DNA of 64,000 nt from Agrobacterium vitis (lineage in GTDB: Bacteria; Pseudomonadota; Alphaproteobacteria; Rhizobiales; Rhizobiaceae), in contig NZ_JACXXJ020000005.1 of the NCBI RefSeq assembly GCF_014926405.1, positions 1,307,001 through 1,371,000 on the forward strand, read 5' to 3'. The position numbers and the translations under genes were made by a program. Positions 16,155 to 25,517 of the stretch are shown piece after piece. Within the stretch, counting starts at the first letter, position 1. Every line of letters starts with the position of its first letter. The notes under the pieces were generated by a model. The model was not told the origin of the DNA. It did no database searches and saw only the letters and a list, made by a program, of their open reading frames with translations.

Positions 16155-16832
16155 ATGACACCTCCGCTACTGATCGCCCCTTCGATCCTCGCCGCCAATT
16201 TTTCACGGCTGGGCGCTGAAGTGGCCGATGTGGTGGAGGCAGGCGCCGACTGGATTCATCTCGATGTGATGGATGGCCATTTCGTGCCGAATATCTCTTT
16301 CGGCCCGGCGGTTATCAAGGCTTTGCGGCCCCATACCAAAGCCGTGTTCGACTGCCATCTGATGATTGCCCCTGCCGATCCGTTCCTGGCCGCCTTTGCC
16401 GATGCCGGATGTGATTACATCACCGTCCACGCTGAAGCCGGGCCGCATCTGCATCGTTCGCTGCAAACCATTCGCGCCCTCGGCAAGAAAGCCGGCGTGT
16501 CAATCAATCCGGCCACGCCGGTCTCCATGCTGGAAAACGTCATCGATGATGTTGACCTGATCCTGATCATGAGTGTCAATCCCGGCTTTGGCGGGCAAAG
16601 CTTCATTCCGGCTGCGGCGGACAAGATCGCCCAGGCGCGGGCGCTGATTGGCGACAGGCCGATTGCGCTGGAAGTGGATGGCGGCATTACCGTGGAAACG
16701 GCGCCGATTGCCACAAAGGCCGGTGCCAATGTGCTGGTGGCAGGATCTGCCATCTACAAGGGCCAGGGTGTCGATGCCTATCGCGAAACGGTGACGGCAT
16801 TGCGCCGTGCCGCTGAAGGAGGCCGGTCTTGA
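16155..16832 (+). CDS. rpe: ribulose-phosphate 3-epimerase
   Basis: Interconverts ribulose 5-phosphate and xylulose 5-phosphate in the pentose phosphate pathway, as a cytoplasmic TIM-barrel metalloenzyme. It has 225 residues, the normal length. Family signatures are IAPSILAANFSRLG, HLDVMDGHFVPNISFGP, a CHLMI segment, and MSVNPGFGGQSFIP with the phosphate-binding EVDGGI and GSAIYKG ends. The metal and acid-base residues (His and Asp in HLDVMDGH, Asp in EVDGG) are present. The stop overlaps the next start in TTGA, so it is coupled to the DUF2259 gene, and purB lies downstream. Confidence 0.97.
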   Translation: MTPPLLIAPSILAANFSRLGAEVADVVEAGADWIHLDVMDGHFVPNISFGPAVIKALRPHTKAVFDCHLMIAPADPFLAAFADAGCDYITVHAEAGPHLHRSLQTIRALGKKAGVSINPATPVSMLENVIDDVDLILIMSVNPGFGGQSFIPAAADKIAQARALIGDRPIALEVDGGITVETAPIATKAGANVLVAGSAIYKGQGVDAYRETVTALRRAAEGGRS

Positions 16833-17563
16833 AACTCCACTGGCTTTCCGCAGCAATGGTTGCCGTGGGCAGCCTTGCCACTGCCCTGCCCGCTGCAGCA
16901 GGCGATATAGCCGCTGTTCGCCCCATCGGTTTTTCCGCCGACGGTTCCGTCTTCGCCTTCGAGGAATATGGCGTGCAGAGCGGCGTCAACACGCCCTATT
17001 CGAATATTTTTGCCATCGACCTGAACAACAATACGTTCCTGCCGGATACACCGGTGCGCCTGCGCGGTGATGACGACAAGGCCAGTATGGCCGCGATCCG
17101 CAAGCAGAGCATGGATCAGGTAGCAAAAACCGTTCAGGACCGAGGCCTGCTGGATCATCCCGGTGAAGTGGTTGCCTTCAATCCCCTAAGTGAGATTGGC
17201 ACCGATCCGCATGTGCTCAGCTACCGTGTTCACGCCTCTCAGCCGACGGTGGGTGAGCCGAACACACTGACGCTGGAAGAGCTGGACGAAGGCGCCCCCG
17301 CCGCCTGCAAGGACCAGGTGCAGACCATCAAGGGCTTTCGCCTGAAGATGACGCAGATCAACGGCGCCAAGCAGGATAAGGTCGTCTATGAAGACGGCCA
17401 TGTGCCCGCTAGCCGCCGCTGTCCGACCGGCTACAGGCTGGGCGGCGTCGTCACCTATCAGGTTCCCGGTGGCAATGTGGTGCAGATCGCCCTTGTCCTG
17501 GTCATGAACCCCTCCTCCGAAGGCTCCGACGGGCGCTGGCTCGCCGTGCCAATCAAGCCCTGA
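16829..17563 (+). CDS. exported DUF2259 protein
   Basis: A 244-residue protein with an N-terminal signal peptide (KLHWLSAAMVAVGSLATAL, cut near AAAGD at about residue 25), so it is periplasmic. The body begins RPIGFSADGSVFAFEEYGVQ and matches the DUF2259 family of uncharacterised alphaproteobacterial secreted proteins. Two cysteines late in the chain may form a disulfide. The start is TTG 16829, overlapping the rpe stop by 4 nt, with AAGGAGG located 6-12 nt upstream. No ATG fits as well. Its function is unknown. Coupling to a pentose-phosphate enzyme is conserved gene order at most, not evidence of a joint role. Confidence 0.85.
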   Translation: MKLHWLSAAMVAVGSLATALPAAAGDIAAVRPIGFSADGSVFAFEEYGVQSGVNTPYSNIFAIDLNNNTFLPDTPVRLRGDDDKASMAAIRKQSMDQVAKTVQDRGLLDHPGEVVAFNPLSEIGTDPHVLSYRVHASQPTVGEPNTLTLEELDEGAPAACKDQVQTIKGFRLKMTQINGAKQDKVVYEDGHVPASRRCPTGYRLGGVVTYQVPGGNVVQIALVLVMNPSSEGSDGRWLAVPIKP

Positions 17564-17651
17564 CACCACCTTTCGCGCCGTTGCCGTTGAGATCGGCTGC
17601 CATGTTTGCTATGGGGCGGCATAGGTTATTCATGCAAGAAAGATCAAGCCG

Positions 17652-18953
17652 ATGATCCCGCGTTATTCCCGGCCAGAAATGGTCGCCATCTGGTCGCCTG
17701 AAACCAAATTCCGCATCTGGTTCGAGATCGAGGCCCATGCCTGCGACGCGCTGGCTGAGCTGGGTGTGATCCCGAAGGATGCCGCCAAAACCATCTGGGA
17801 AAAGGGCGGCGCTGCCGAATTCAATGTAGCCCGCATCGACGAGATCGAAGCCGTCACCAAGCATGATGTCATCGCCTTCCTCACCCATCTGGCAGAGTTT
17901 ATCGGCCCCGATAGCCGCTTTGTGCATCAGGGCATGACCTCCTCGGATGTGCTGGACACCACCTTCAACATTCAGCTGGTCCGCGCTGCCGATCTGCTGC
18001 TGGCTGACATGGACCGCGTGCTGGCCGCGCTGAAAACCCGCGCCTTTGAGCACAAGGATTCGGTTCGCATTGGCCGCAGCCATGGCATTCACGCCGAACC
18101 CACCACCATGGGGCTGACCTTTGCCCGGTTCTACGCCGAAATGGAGCGCAACCGCGCCCGTCTCGTCAATGCCCGCGCTGAAATTGCCACGGGTGCTATT
18201 TCCGGTGCGGTTGGCACCTTTGCCAATATCGACCCCAGCGTCGAGGAACATGTCTGCGAAAAGCTCGGCCTCGTGCCAGAGCCGGTCTCGACACAGGTCA
18301 TCCCCCGCGACCGCCACGCCATGTTCTTCGCCACTTTGGGCGTGATTGCCTCATCGATTGAAAACGTCGCCATCGAAATCCGCCACATGCAGCGCACCGA
18401 GGTGCTGGAAGCCGAAGAGTTCTTCTCTCCGGGCCAGAAGGGCTCATCAGCCATGCCGCACAAGCGCAACCCGGTGCTGACCGAAAACCTCACCGGCCTC
18501 GCCCGCCTCGTGCGCATGTCGGTCGTCCCCGCCATGGAAAACGTAGCCCTTTGGCATGAACGCGACATCAGCCATTCCAGCGTTGAACGCGCCATTGGCC
18601 CCGACACCACCATCACGCTCGATTTCGCCCTGAACCGCTTGGCAGGCGTTGTCGAAAAGCTGGTCATCTACCCGGAAAACATGTTGAAAAACATGAACAA
18701 ATTCCGCGGCCTCGTCATGAGCCAGCGCGTGCTGCTGGCGCTCACCCAAGCCGGCGTCTCCCGCGAAGACAGCTACCGCCTCGTGCAACGCAATGCCATG
18801 AAGGTCTGGGAACAGGGCAAGGACTTTTTGGAAGAACTGCTGGGTGATGCCGAGGTGCGGGCAGCCCTCACGGAAGAGCAGATTCGTGAGAAGTTTGACC
18901 TTGGGTATCACACCAAGCATGTGGACACGATTTTCAAGCGGGTTTTTGGGTGA
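17652..18953 (+). CDS. purB: adenylosuccinate lyase
   Basis: Catalyses two steps of purine synthesis: release of fumarate from SAICAR and from adenylosuccinate. It has 433 residues, matching the shorter PurB class. The fumarase/aspartase superfamily signature GSSAMPHKRNP lies near residue 263, with catalytic Ser on that flexible loop. THDV-like KHDVIAFL and QGMTSSDVLDT in the first domain supply substrate contacts. The frame starts MIPRYSRPEMVAIWSPE, the usual N-terminus, at ATG 17652. It is separated by 88 nt from the DUF2259 gene and followed by a hairpin at 19001-19029. Confidence 0.97.
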   Translation: MIPRYSRPEMVAIWSPETKFRIWFEIEAHACDALAELGVIPKDAAKTIWEKGGAAEFNVARIDEIEAVTKHDVIAFLTHLAEFIGPDSRFVHQGMTSSDVLDTTFNIQLVRAADLLLADMDRVLAALKTRAFEHKDSVRIGRSHGIHAEPTTMGLTFARFYAEMERNRARLVNARAEIATGAISGAVGTFANIDPSVEEHVCEKLGLVPEPVSTQVIPRDRHAMFFATLGVIASSIENVAIEIRHMQRTEVLEAEEFFSPGQKGSSAMPHKRNPVLTENLTGLARLVRMSVVPAMENVALWHERDISHSSVERAIGPDTTITLDFALNRLAGVVEKLVIYPENMLKNMNKFRGLVMSQRVLLALTQAGVSREDSYRLVQRNAMKVWEQGKDFLEELLGDAEVRAALTEEQIREKFDLGYHTKHVDTIFKRVFG

Positions 18954-19000
18954 AAGAGACCTGAACAGCGCTGAATTTTAGTAGGATTATTTTGGATCGT

Positions 19001-19029
19001 GTCACCCTCGGGCTTATCTTGAGGGTGAC
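19001..19029 (+). terminator. hairpin after purB, possible terminator
   Basis: A perfect 9-bp inverted repeat GTCACCCTC/GAGGGTGAC with an 11-nt loop, 47 bp after the purB stop. The following bases are GCTTTC, not a true T-run, so it is a weak terminator or a transcript-stabilising hairpin. Confidence 0.45.
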
Positions 19030-19180
19030 GCTTTCAATAGCATTTCGACGTTATCAGCGGCTCGGCGCACGGCGGAGCATGATCTATAAGATGATTGAGG
19101 CCTTAACCTCAAAAACGGATTGCATTCAACGTCGCGGATGATAATCAAGAATTCCGGCTCCATTATATCGAGGGAATGTC

Positions 19181-19813
19181 ATGCCGGATTTTTCTACATT
19201 CATGCTTTTTGCCGCGGCCTCATTGGTTCTCACAGCAACTCCCGGCCCGGATATGCTGCTCATTGCCTCGCGCAGTGTTAGTCAAGGCCGGTCGGCTGGA
19301 TTTCTAACATATGCGGGCATTGCTTTTGGCTGCTATTGTCACGCAACGGCCGCTGCCCTTGGACTATCGCAACTTTTCCTCACTGTTCCCGCCGCCTATG
19401 AGATCGTGCGTTGGGCAGGCTGCATCTATTTGCTGTACCTTGCCTATAAGACGATACGGTCACAAGGAGCAGCCTTCTCTCCTCAATCGTCACTCAAGCG
19501 CCTGTCTGGCAAACGCATTTTTACAGAAGGTCTTGCGACCAATCTTCTCAATCCCAAAATGGCGCTTTTCGTTCTTGCCCTGTTTCCGCAATTCGTAAAT
19601 CCGGAACAAGGCTCTCTGCTCGTTCAAATGCTGCTGCTTGCCACAGTCTTGAATGTCATCGGAATGTTCGTGAATGGCGTGGTCATCCTCCTCGGCAGCC
19701 GGATACGCAACCATCTTTCATCAGTGCGTCGCTTTCCAAAACTGCCTCAATATCTTCTTGCGACGGTCTTTACTGGTTTGGCCTGCCGTTTAGCTCTGGG
19801 CACGAGAAACTGA
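19181..19813 (+). CDS. LysE/RhtB family exporter
   Basis: A 210-residue inner-membrane exporter, the second LysE-type protein of the window but clearly not a recent duplicate of the one at 7344. The family motif TATPGPDMLLIASRSVSQG is near residues 18-36. The second block is ATNLLNPKMALFVLALFPQF near 120-140. Six hydrophobic segments are visible, starting with FMLFAAASLVL. Substrate is unknown. Spacing of 227 nt from purB and no close downstream gene suggest independent expression. The ATG at 19181 follows GGGAATGTC. Confidence 0.88.
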   Translation: MPDFSTFMLFAAASLVLTATPGPDMLLIASRSVSQGRSAGFLTYAGIAFGCYCHATAAALGLSQLFLTVPAAYEIVRWAGCIYLLYLAYKTIRSQGAAFSPQSSLKRLSGKRIFTEGLATNLLNPKMALFVLALFPQFVNPEQGSLLVQMLLLATVLNVIGMFVNGVVILLGSRIRNHLSSVRRFPKLPQYLLATVFTGLACRLALGTRN

Positions 19814-19994
19814 AATTGGCAAGGTCCGTTGATGCATTCTGAACCAGACGGACTCTAGAAACACCGTTCTTTACGACTTGGATCCCGCCCATTCATCCTC
19901 CCGCTGATCATTGTTAAACCGCACTTACTCGCTATATTCTTGACCATTATCAGTCAGGTACGCGGATAAGCGCCGTGGAAAAATGGAATGCGGC

Positions 19995-20987
19995 ATGAAA
20001 CTTCTTCTTCGTTTTATCAGTGTGATCCTGCTTTCTCTTCTGGTTCTGGCAGCACTCGTTGCCACAGGCTGGATTGCTCTGGCGCTCTGGTATCGCATTC
20101 CCGGGCCAGAATATGTTCGGGGAGCGGCAGCTGGGCTTTGGCTGGTATTTGTACTCGCCATCATCTCGTTGGGCCGAAAGTCACTGCTCGCATCGGTCGG
20201 CCTTTTTGTGCTGAGCCTGGTCGTCGTCGGTATCTGGTGGCACTCGATCAAACCGAGTCTTGATCGCGATTGGGCAACGGATGTGTCGAGGACTGTCACC
20301 GGGAGCGTTGAGAACAGCATTGTCACGCTCCAGAATGTGCGAAACTTCAACTGGACAAGCGACACGGTTGCCGATGCAAAATGGGAGACGCGGCAATATG
20401 ATCTCAACAAGCTGAATGAGGCCGATATGGTCCTGTCCTATTGGGGCATGGATGCCATTTCCCATACGCTCATCAGCTTCGGGTTTGAGGATGGTCAGCG
20501 CGTGGTGTTCTCGGTGGAAACGCGGCGCGAAAAGACCGAATCCTATTCATCGATTGCAGGCTTTTTCAAAACCTATGAGCTGGCTTTTCTCGCCGCGGAT
20601 GAGCGGGATATTCTCTATCTTCGCACCAATATGCGCAAAGAAGACACCTATCTTTATCCGCTGGATATTCCCAAACAGGCGATGCGCGCCTTGTTTTTGA
20701 ATTACGTGAACTCGGCAGATCAGCTCGCCAAACAGCCCAAATTTTACGACACAATCACCACCAATTGCACCACAGTGGTGTTTGATCTTGCCCGCCAGAT
20801 TGAGCCAGGCATTCCGACGGATTACCGCGTTTTGCTGTCGGGCTACCTGCCCGGCTATCTTGCAGAGCATGGAGCCTCGGTCTGGAAGCTGCCGGAACCG
20901 GAATTGCGCGCCCGCGCCGCCATCAGCGCCAAAGCGCAGGCTGCGGGGAATTCACCGCCTGATTATTCCGGTGTGATCAGGCAGTAA
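19995..20987 (+). CDS. DUF4105 membrane protein
   Basis: A 330-residue protein with three closely spaced hydrophobic segments in the first ~85 residues (starting KLLLRFISVILLSLLVLAAL) and a large polar C-terminal part. That part carries DUF4105-like motifs: HTLISFGFEDGQRVVFSVETRR, the YLRTN block and YDTITTNCTTVVFDL. The conserved Cys in TTNC and the His in SHTLISFGF give it the look of a papain-like (NlpC/P60-related) catalytic pair, which is an inference. It is probably anchored in the inner membrane with the domain in the periplasm. The ATG at 19995 is preferred; ATG 19983 is also possible. Confidence 0.8.
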   Translation: MKLLLRFISVILLSLLVLAALVATGWIALALWYRIPGPEYVRGAAAGLWLVFVLAIISLGRKSLLASVGLFVLSLVVVGIWWHSIKPSLDRDWATDVSRTVTGSVENSIVTLQNVRNFNWTSDTVADAKWETRQYDLNKLNEADMVLSYWGMDAISHTLISFGFEDGQRVVFSVETRREKTESYSSIAGFFKTYELAFLAADERDILYLRTNMRKEDTYLYPLDIPKQAMRALFLNYVNSADQLAKQPKFYDTITTNCTTVVFDLARQIEPGIPTDYRVLLSGYLPGYLAEHGASVWKLPEPELRARAAISAKAQAAGNSPPDYSGVIRQ

Positions 20988-21002
20988 AATTCACCGTGCA
21001 GG

Positions 21003-21602
21003 TCATTCGCTTTTTTTGCCTTCAAAATGCGCGCGCACCAGCTCCTTTGCCTGTTCCCAGAGAATTGGTGATCCACCTTCAATGGCGGGGCCATAGCGCT
21101 CCATGACCTGCTGTTCAGAAACGCCGTTTTCGGCCCATGTCCCGCCATCGGTCGGCGTATTCAGAAGCAACGGCTGAAGGCGATCCAACGCTTTGGCAAA
21201 ACACGCATTGGGCGTTTTGCCTTCTTCAAACTCCAACCAAAGAGCAAGCATCTCTTGCCCCTGAACATCGGGCAAAAGACCAAAGATCCGCTCGGCGGCG
21301 GCGAATTCTTGCTCGGCCAACGCTGCACGGTCTACCTGCTGATTGTGTATGGGGGCATCGCCTGCGTCGATTTCAACCACATCATGCAGTAACAGCAGTT
21401 TTACGACGTGCAGGGGATCAACGCCCTCAGCGTGCTCGGGAAGCGTTAGGGCAAATAAGGCCAAGTGCCATGAATGTTCAGCAGAGTTTTCGCGCCGGGA
21501 TTTGTTGATCAGCGGTGATTGGCGCACAATGGATTTGAGTCTGTCCAGCTCAATCAAGAAAGCGAGCTGTTGGCGAAGGACATCAAATTTGGTTTTCTGC
21601 AT
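21003..21602 (-). CDS. HD-domain phosphohydrolase (YfbR/HDDC2-like)
   Basis: A 199-residue metal-dependent phosphohydrolase. The HD motif is split as usual: SAEHSWHLALFAL near residues 40-52 gives the first His residues, and LLLLHDVVEIDAGD near 69-82 the His-Asp pair. The arrangement matches the YfbR/HDDC2 5'-deoxynucleotidase-like group, acting on dNMPs, but substrate is unproven. It is convergent with the DUF4105 gene (15 nt between stops). The leader holds only a weak GAGTG ribosome site. Upstream, a hairpin separates it from ilvD. Confidence 0.83.
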   Translation of the reverse strand: MQKTKFDVLRQQLAFLIELDRLKSIVRQSPLINKSRRENSAEHSWHLALFALTLPEHAEGVDPLHVVKLLLLHDVVEIDAGDAPIHNQQVDRAALAEQEFAAAERIFGLLPDVQGQEMLALWLEFEEGKTPNACFAKALDRLQPLLLNTPTDGGTWAENGVSEQQVMERYGPAIEGGSPILWEQAKELVRAHFEGKKSE

Positions 21603-21636
21603 AAATTACACTCTGCCGAGCAGTGACCACAGGGGT

Positions 21637-21677
21637 AAAAAGCTCCGGCGCAAAACAAAATTTTGTGCCGGAGTTTT
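21637..21677 (-). terminator. terminator after ilvD (works in both directions)
   Basis: A 13-bp stem CTCCGGCGCAAAA/TTTTGTGCCGGAG with one G-U pair (21643-21655 and 21661-21673) and a 5-nt loop. On the minus strand it is followed by a five-T run, 10 nt after the ilvD stop. The plus strand also has TTTT after the stem. Confidence 0.85.
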
Positions 21678-21686
21678 GTCCAATCG

Positions 21687-23522
21687 TTACTCAGGCAATT
21701 TCCGCACAGCACCCAAATCAGCCGACGTCGCAAACGCCGCATAGGCCTTCAGCGCCGTTGTCACCTTGCGCTTGCGGTGCTCCGCAGGCTTCCAGCCAGC
21801 GGCGTCCTGTGAGACGCGGCGGGCGGCGAGTTCGCCTTCGGACAGCATCAGCTCAATCGTGCGGTTCGGGATGTCGATGGCGATGGTGTCGCCGTTGCGC
21901 ACCAGGCCGATGGTGCCGCCATTGGCGGCTTCTGGCGAGACGTGGCCGATGGACAGGCCCGATGTGCCGCCGGAGAAACGACCGTCGGTGATCAAGGCGC
22001 AGGCCTTGCCGAGGCCCTTGGATTTCAGGTAGCTGGTCGGGTACAGCATTTCCTGCATGCCCGGGCCGCCCTTCGGTCCTTCATAGCGGATGACCACGAC
22101 ATCGCCTGCCACGACCTCATTGCTGAGAATGGCCTTGACCGCCGAATCCTGGCTTTCATAGACCTTGGCCGGGCCGGTGAATTTCAGGATGCTTTCATCG
22201 ACACCAGCGGTTTTGACGATGCAGCCATCCAAGGCGATATTGCCCTTCAACACCGCCAGACCGCCATCCTTGGAGAATGGCTTTTCAACCGAGCGGATAA
22301 CGCCATTTTCGCGGTCCATGTCCAGCTCATCCCAGCGAGACGACTGCGAAAACGCCACCTGCGTTGGTACTCCGCCAGGGGCGGCGCGGAAGAACTCGCG
22401 CACACTCTCGGAAGTGGTGCGGGTAATGTCCCAGCGGTCGATGGCATCGCCCAGCGTTGGGGCGTGAACGGTTGGGCAGTCGCGGTTGATCAAGCCGCCA
22501 CGATCCAATTCGCCGAGAATGCGCATGATGCCGCCAGCGCGGTGTACGTCTTCCATATGCACATCCTGCTTGGCAGGTGCGACCTTGGACAGGCACGGCA
22601 CGCGGCGCGACAGCTGGTCAATGTCATCGAGATTAAAGTCAATCTCGCCTTCATAGGCGGCAGCCAGAATATGCAGCACGGTATTGGTGGAGCCGCCCAT
22701 GGCAATGTCCAGCGCCATGGCATTTTCAAACGCCTGCTTGGAGGCGATGTTGCGCGGCAGCACGTTTTCATCATCCTGTTCATAGTAGCGGCGGGTGATG
22801 TCAACGATCAGATGACCCGCTTCCACAAACAGCCGCTTGCGGTCGGAGTGGGTTGCCAGCGTTGAGCCATTGCCGGGCAAGGACAGGCCGAGGGCTTCCG
22901 TGAGACAGTTCATGGAATTGGCGGTGAACATGCCAGAGCATGAGCCGCATGTCGGACAGGCAGAACGCTCGATGGTCGCTACATCTTCATCCGAAATCTT
23001 GTCGTCAGCAGCGGCAACCATGGCATCCACGAGGTCAAGTGCGACCTTCTTGCCATGCATGACGACCTTGCCTGCTTCCATGGGACCGCCAGACACGAAC
23101 ACGGTTGGAATGTTCAGGCGCAAGGATGCCATCAACATGCCGGGGGTGATCTTGTCGCAGTTGGAAATGCAGACCATGGCGTCGGCGCAATGGGCATTGA
23201 CCATATATTCCACCGAGTCCGCGATAATTTCGCGCGATGGCAGCGAATAAAGCATGCCGTCATGGCCCATGGCGATGCCGTCATCCACGGCAATAGTGTT
23301 GAATTCCTTGGCAACGCCGCCAGCCGCTTCAATTTCGCGGGCCACGAGCTGGCCCAGATCCTTGAGATGCACATGGCCGGGCACGAATTGCGTGAAGGAG
23401 TTGACCACGGCAATGATCGGCTTGCCGAAATCGCCATCCTTCATGCCGGTGGCGCGCCAAAGGCCGCGCGCGCCTGCCATGTTGCGGCCATGGGTCGTGG
23501 TTCTTGAGCGATAGGCTGGCAT
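21687..23522 (-). CDS. ilvD: dihydroxy-acid dehydratase
   Basis: Third enzyme of valine and isoleucine synthesis, dehydrating 2,3-dihydroxy acids to 2-oxo acids with an Fe-S cluster and Mg2+. It has 611 residues, normal for the long IlvD class. Cluster cysteines are seen in [12 protein letters not shown] and [20 protein letters not shown], and the C-terminal block with [20 protein letters not shown] is conserved. The start is placed at ATG 23522, with GAGGTG 6 nt upstream; the frame begins three codons earlier at a GTG. It is a possible client of the Suf machinery at the left of the window. Confidence 0.97.
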   Translation of the reverse strand: MPAYRSRTTTHGRNMAGARGLWRATGMKDGDFGKPIIAVVNSFTQFVPGHVHLKDLGQLVAREIEAAGGVAKEFNTIAVDDGIAMGHDGMLYSLPSREIIADSVEYMVNAHCADAMVCISNCDKITPGMLMASLRLNIPTVFVSGGPMEAGKVVMHGKKVALDLVDAMVAAADDKISDEDVATIERSACPTCGSCSGMFTANSMNCLTEALGLSLPGNGSTLATHSDRKRLFVEAGHLIVDITRRYYEQDDENVLPRNIASKQAFENAMALDIAMGGSTNTVLHILAAAYEGEIDFNLDDIDQLSRRVPCLSKVAPAKQDVHMEDVHRAGGIMRILGELDRGGLINRDCPTVHAPTLGDAIDRWDITRTTSESVREFFRAAPGGVPTQVAFSQSSRWDELDMDRENGVIRSVEKPFSKDGGLAVLKGNIALDGCIVKTAGVDESILKFTGPAKVYESQDSAVKAILSNEVVAGDVVVIRYEGPKGGPGMQEMLYPTSYLKSKGLGKACALITDGRFSGGTSGLSIGHVSPEAANGGTIGLVRNGDTIAIDIPNRTIELMLSEGELAARRVSQDAAGWKPAEHRKRKVTTALKAYAAFATSADLGAVRKLPE

Positions 23523-23774
23523 GGATGTCACCTCGATACTATTTTATTGCGCCGGAAACGCGCCGAATTTTCCAATTTATCTACGGCAGTCGGGCCTTTG
23601 TGTCACTATCAGCATGGTCGAAAACGGTACGCTCGCGGATAGCTGAATGAGCGAGATGGCAGCGGCGCACAAGATTGTGAAGTTAACTGCTCATCAAATC
23701 GATCTGTCCTTGTAACTTTTTCGATCTATTTGCCGTATTCAATCGTAGACTGATGATAATCGACAGGGAGCACG

Positions 23775-24725
23775 ATGAACATGGCCGCGTTTCGCCCACC
23801 GCATATTCCAGCGTCCGAGATTACACCGCAGAGCATCTACTTGTCACGCCGCAGCCTGATCGGCGGTGCAGCGGGAACCTTGGCGCTGGCGGCTGGTGAC
23901 GTGCTGGCCGCGCCCCTTACCGCCAAGCCGTCAGATTATAAGGTGGATGACAAGCTGACGCCGAAAAAAGACGTCACCACCTATAATAATTTCTATGAAT
24001 TTGGCACGGACAAGTCCGATCCCGCCGCCAATTCCGGCAAGTTCAAGCCGACCCCCTGGACAGTGGAGGTTGGCGGCCTGGTTTCCAAGCCGCAGAAGAT
24101 AGCCATCGAGGACATCATGAAGTCCTTCACCATGGAAGAGCGGATCTACCGGATGCGCTGCGTTGAGGCCTGGTCCATGGTCATCCCCTGGGATGGTTTT
24201 CCGTTGTCGGCGCTTCTGGACCGGGTCGAGCCGCTGGCCAGCGCCAAGTATGTCGCCTTTGAAACCGTGGTACGGCCGGAAGAAATGCCGGGCCAGAGCG
24301 GCTTTTTCCAGTCGATCAATTGGCCCTATGTCGATGGCCTGCGGCTGGATGAAGCGCGTCATCCACTGACCATCCTTGCCACCGGTCTTTATGGCGAAAC
24401 GCTGCCAAACCAGAACGGCGCTCCTTTGCGGCTTGTCGTGCCATGGAAATACGGCTTCAAGGGCATTAAATCCATCGTCAAGATTACCCTCACAGAAAAG
24501 CAGCCGCCCTGCACCTGGAACATTCTGGCCGCCAATGAATATGGCTTCTATGCCAATGTGAACCCCAAGGTCGATCACCCCCGCTGGAGCCAAGCGACAG
24601 AGCGGCGCATCGGTGAAGGTGGTGGTCTGTTCGGCGGCTCACGCAAGGATACCCTGCCCTTCAACGGTTATGGGGAACAGGTCGCCAGCCTTTACGCTGG
24701 CATGGACCTGACCAAGAATTTCTGA
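23775..24725 (+). CDS. msrP: MsrP, periplasmic methionine sulfoxide reductase catalytic subunit
   Basis: Molybdopterin enzyme that repairs methionine sulfoxide in periplasmic proteins, fed with electrons by MsrQ. It has 316 residues. A Tat signal is visible: [18 protein letters not shown] at residues 25-41, then an APL cleavage region. The Mo ligand is Cys129 in YRMRCVEAW, and [27 protein letters not shown] and [16 protein letters not shown] are family blocks. The stop is 2 nt before the msrQ start, so they form one operon. The nearest genes downstream are the glycosyltransferase-like pair. Confidence 0.96.
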   Translation: MNMAAFRPPHIPASEITPQSIYLSRRSLIGGAAGTLALAAGDVLAAPLTAKPSDYKVDDKLTPKKDVTTYNNFYEFGTDKSDPAANSGKFKPTPWTVEVGGLVSKPQKIAIEDIMKSFTMEERIYRMRCVEAWSMVIPWDGFPLSALLDRVEPLASAKYVAFETVVRPEEMPGQSGFFQSINWPYVDGLRLDEARHPLTILATGLYGETLPNQNGAPLRLVVPWKYGFKGIKSIVKITLTEKQPPCTWNILAANEYGFYANVNPKVDHPRWSQATERRIGEGGGLFGGSRKDTLPFNGYGEQVASLYAGMDLTKNF

Positions 24726-24727
24726 TC

Positions 24728-25375
24728 ATGGCCTCTTTCACTCTTTCCGCGCGGCAAAAATCGCTCTCCATCTGGGCGCTCTATGCGTTTGGCCTCATGC
24801 CCGGCCTCTACGCTTTCTATCTCGGCATTTTCGGCGATCTCGGTGCCGATCCCGTGCGCGAATTCGAGCATCGTCTCGGGCTCTGGGCCTTGCGTTTCCT
24901 CTGTCTGGGGCTCGCGATAACCCCGCTGCGTGATCTGGCAAAATACAATTTCATCGCCTATCGCCGGGCGCTGGGACTTCTGGTGTTCTACTATGTTCTG
25001 GCCCATTTTGCCGTCTATCTGACGCTGGACAGGGGCCTGATTCTCTCGTCCATTCTCGGGGACATCCTGAAACGGCCCTATATCATGCTTGGCATGTTGG
25101 GTCTCATCCTGCTTATTCCGCTAGCGCTGACCTCCAATCGCTGGTCGATCCGCAAGCTCGGCAGCCGCTGGAACACGTTGCATAAGGCGAGCTATATCAT
25201 TCTTGCCGCAGGGCTTTTGCACTTCGTCCTGTCGCGCAAGTCCTTCACGCTGGAGCCCGCAATCTATACCGGCATCGTTATCCTGTTGCTCGGCTACCGG
25301 CTGGTGCGTCCAAGGCTGATGGCCGCGAAGCGGAAAAAGGCGGCGCTGGCCAAAGCGGCAACCCGGACTGCTTAA
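24728..25375 (+). CDS. msrQ: MsrQ, heme-binding membrane subunit of the MsrPQ system
   Basis: An integral membrane b-type cytochrome of 215 residues that passes quinol or flavin electrons to MsrP. About six hydrophobic segments are visible. Conserved family positions include RFLCLGLAITPLRDL, YRRALGLLVFYYVLAHFAVY with a His near residue 97, and WNTLHKASYIILAAGLLHF with two more His residues, consistent with heme ligation. The C-terminus is short and basic (KRKKAALAKAATR). The ATG follows the msrP stop by 2 nt and the two must act as a pair. The stop is 142 nt before the next gene's preferred start. Confidence 0.94.
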   Translation: MASFTLSARQKSLSIWALYAFGLMPGLYAFYLGIFGDLGADPVREFEHRLGLWALRFLCLGLAITPLRDLAKYNFIAYRRALGLLVFYYVLAHFAVYLTLDRGLILSSILGDILKRPYIMLGMLGLILLIPLALTSNRWSIRKLGSRWNTLHKASYIILAAGLLHFVLSRKSFTLEPAIYTGIVILLLGYRLVRPRLMAAKRKKAALAKAATRTA

Positions 25376-25517
25376 GGTTTAGGTTCAGGCAAGCCAGACT
25401 TCCTAGGGTTTTCCGAGAAGACAAACGGAAACGTGAATGTCTGGGGTCTGGCGGGTTTGCTTTGAACCTGCCGGACTTTCGCATCGGTTTTCGGCCATGC
25501 AGGGAGACCAGAATACC

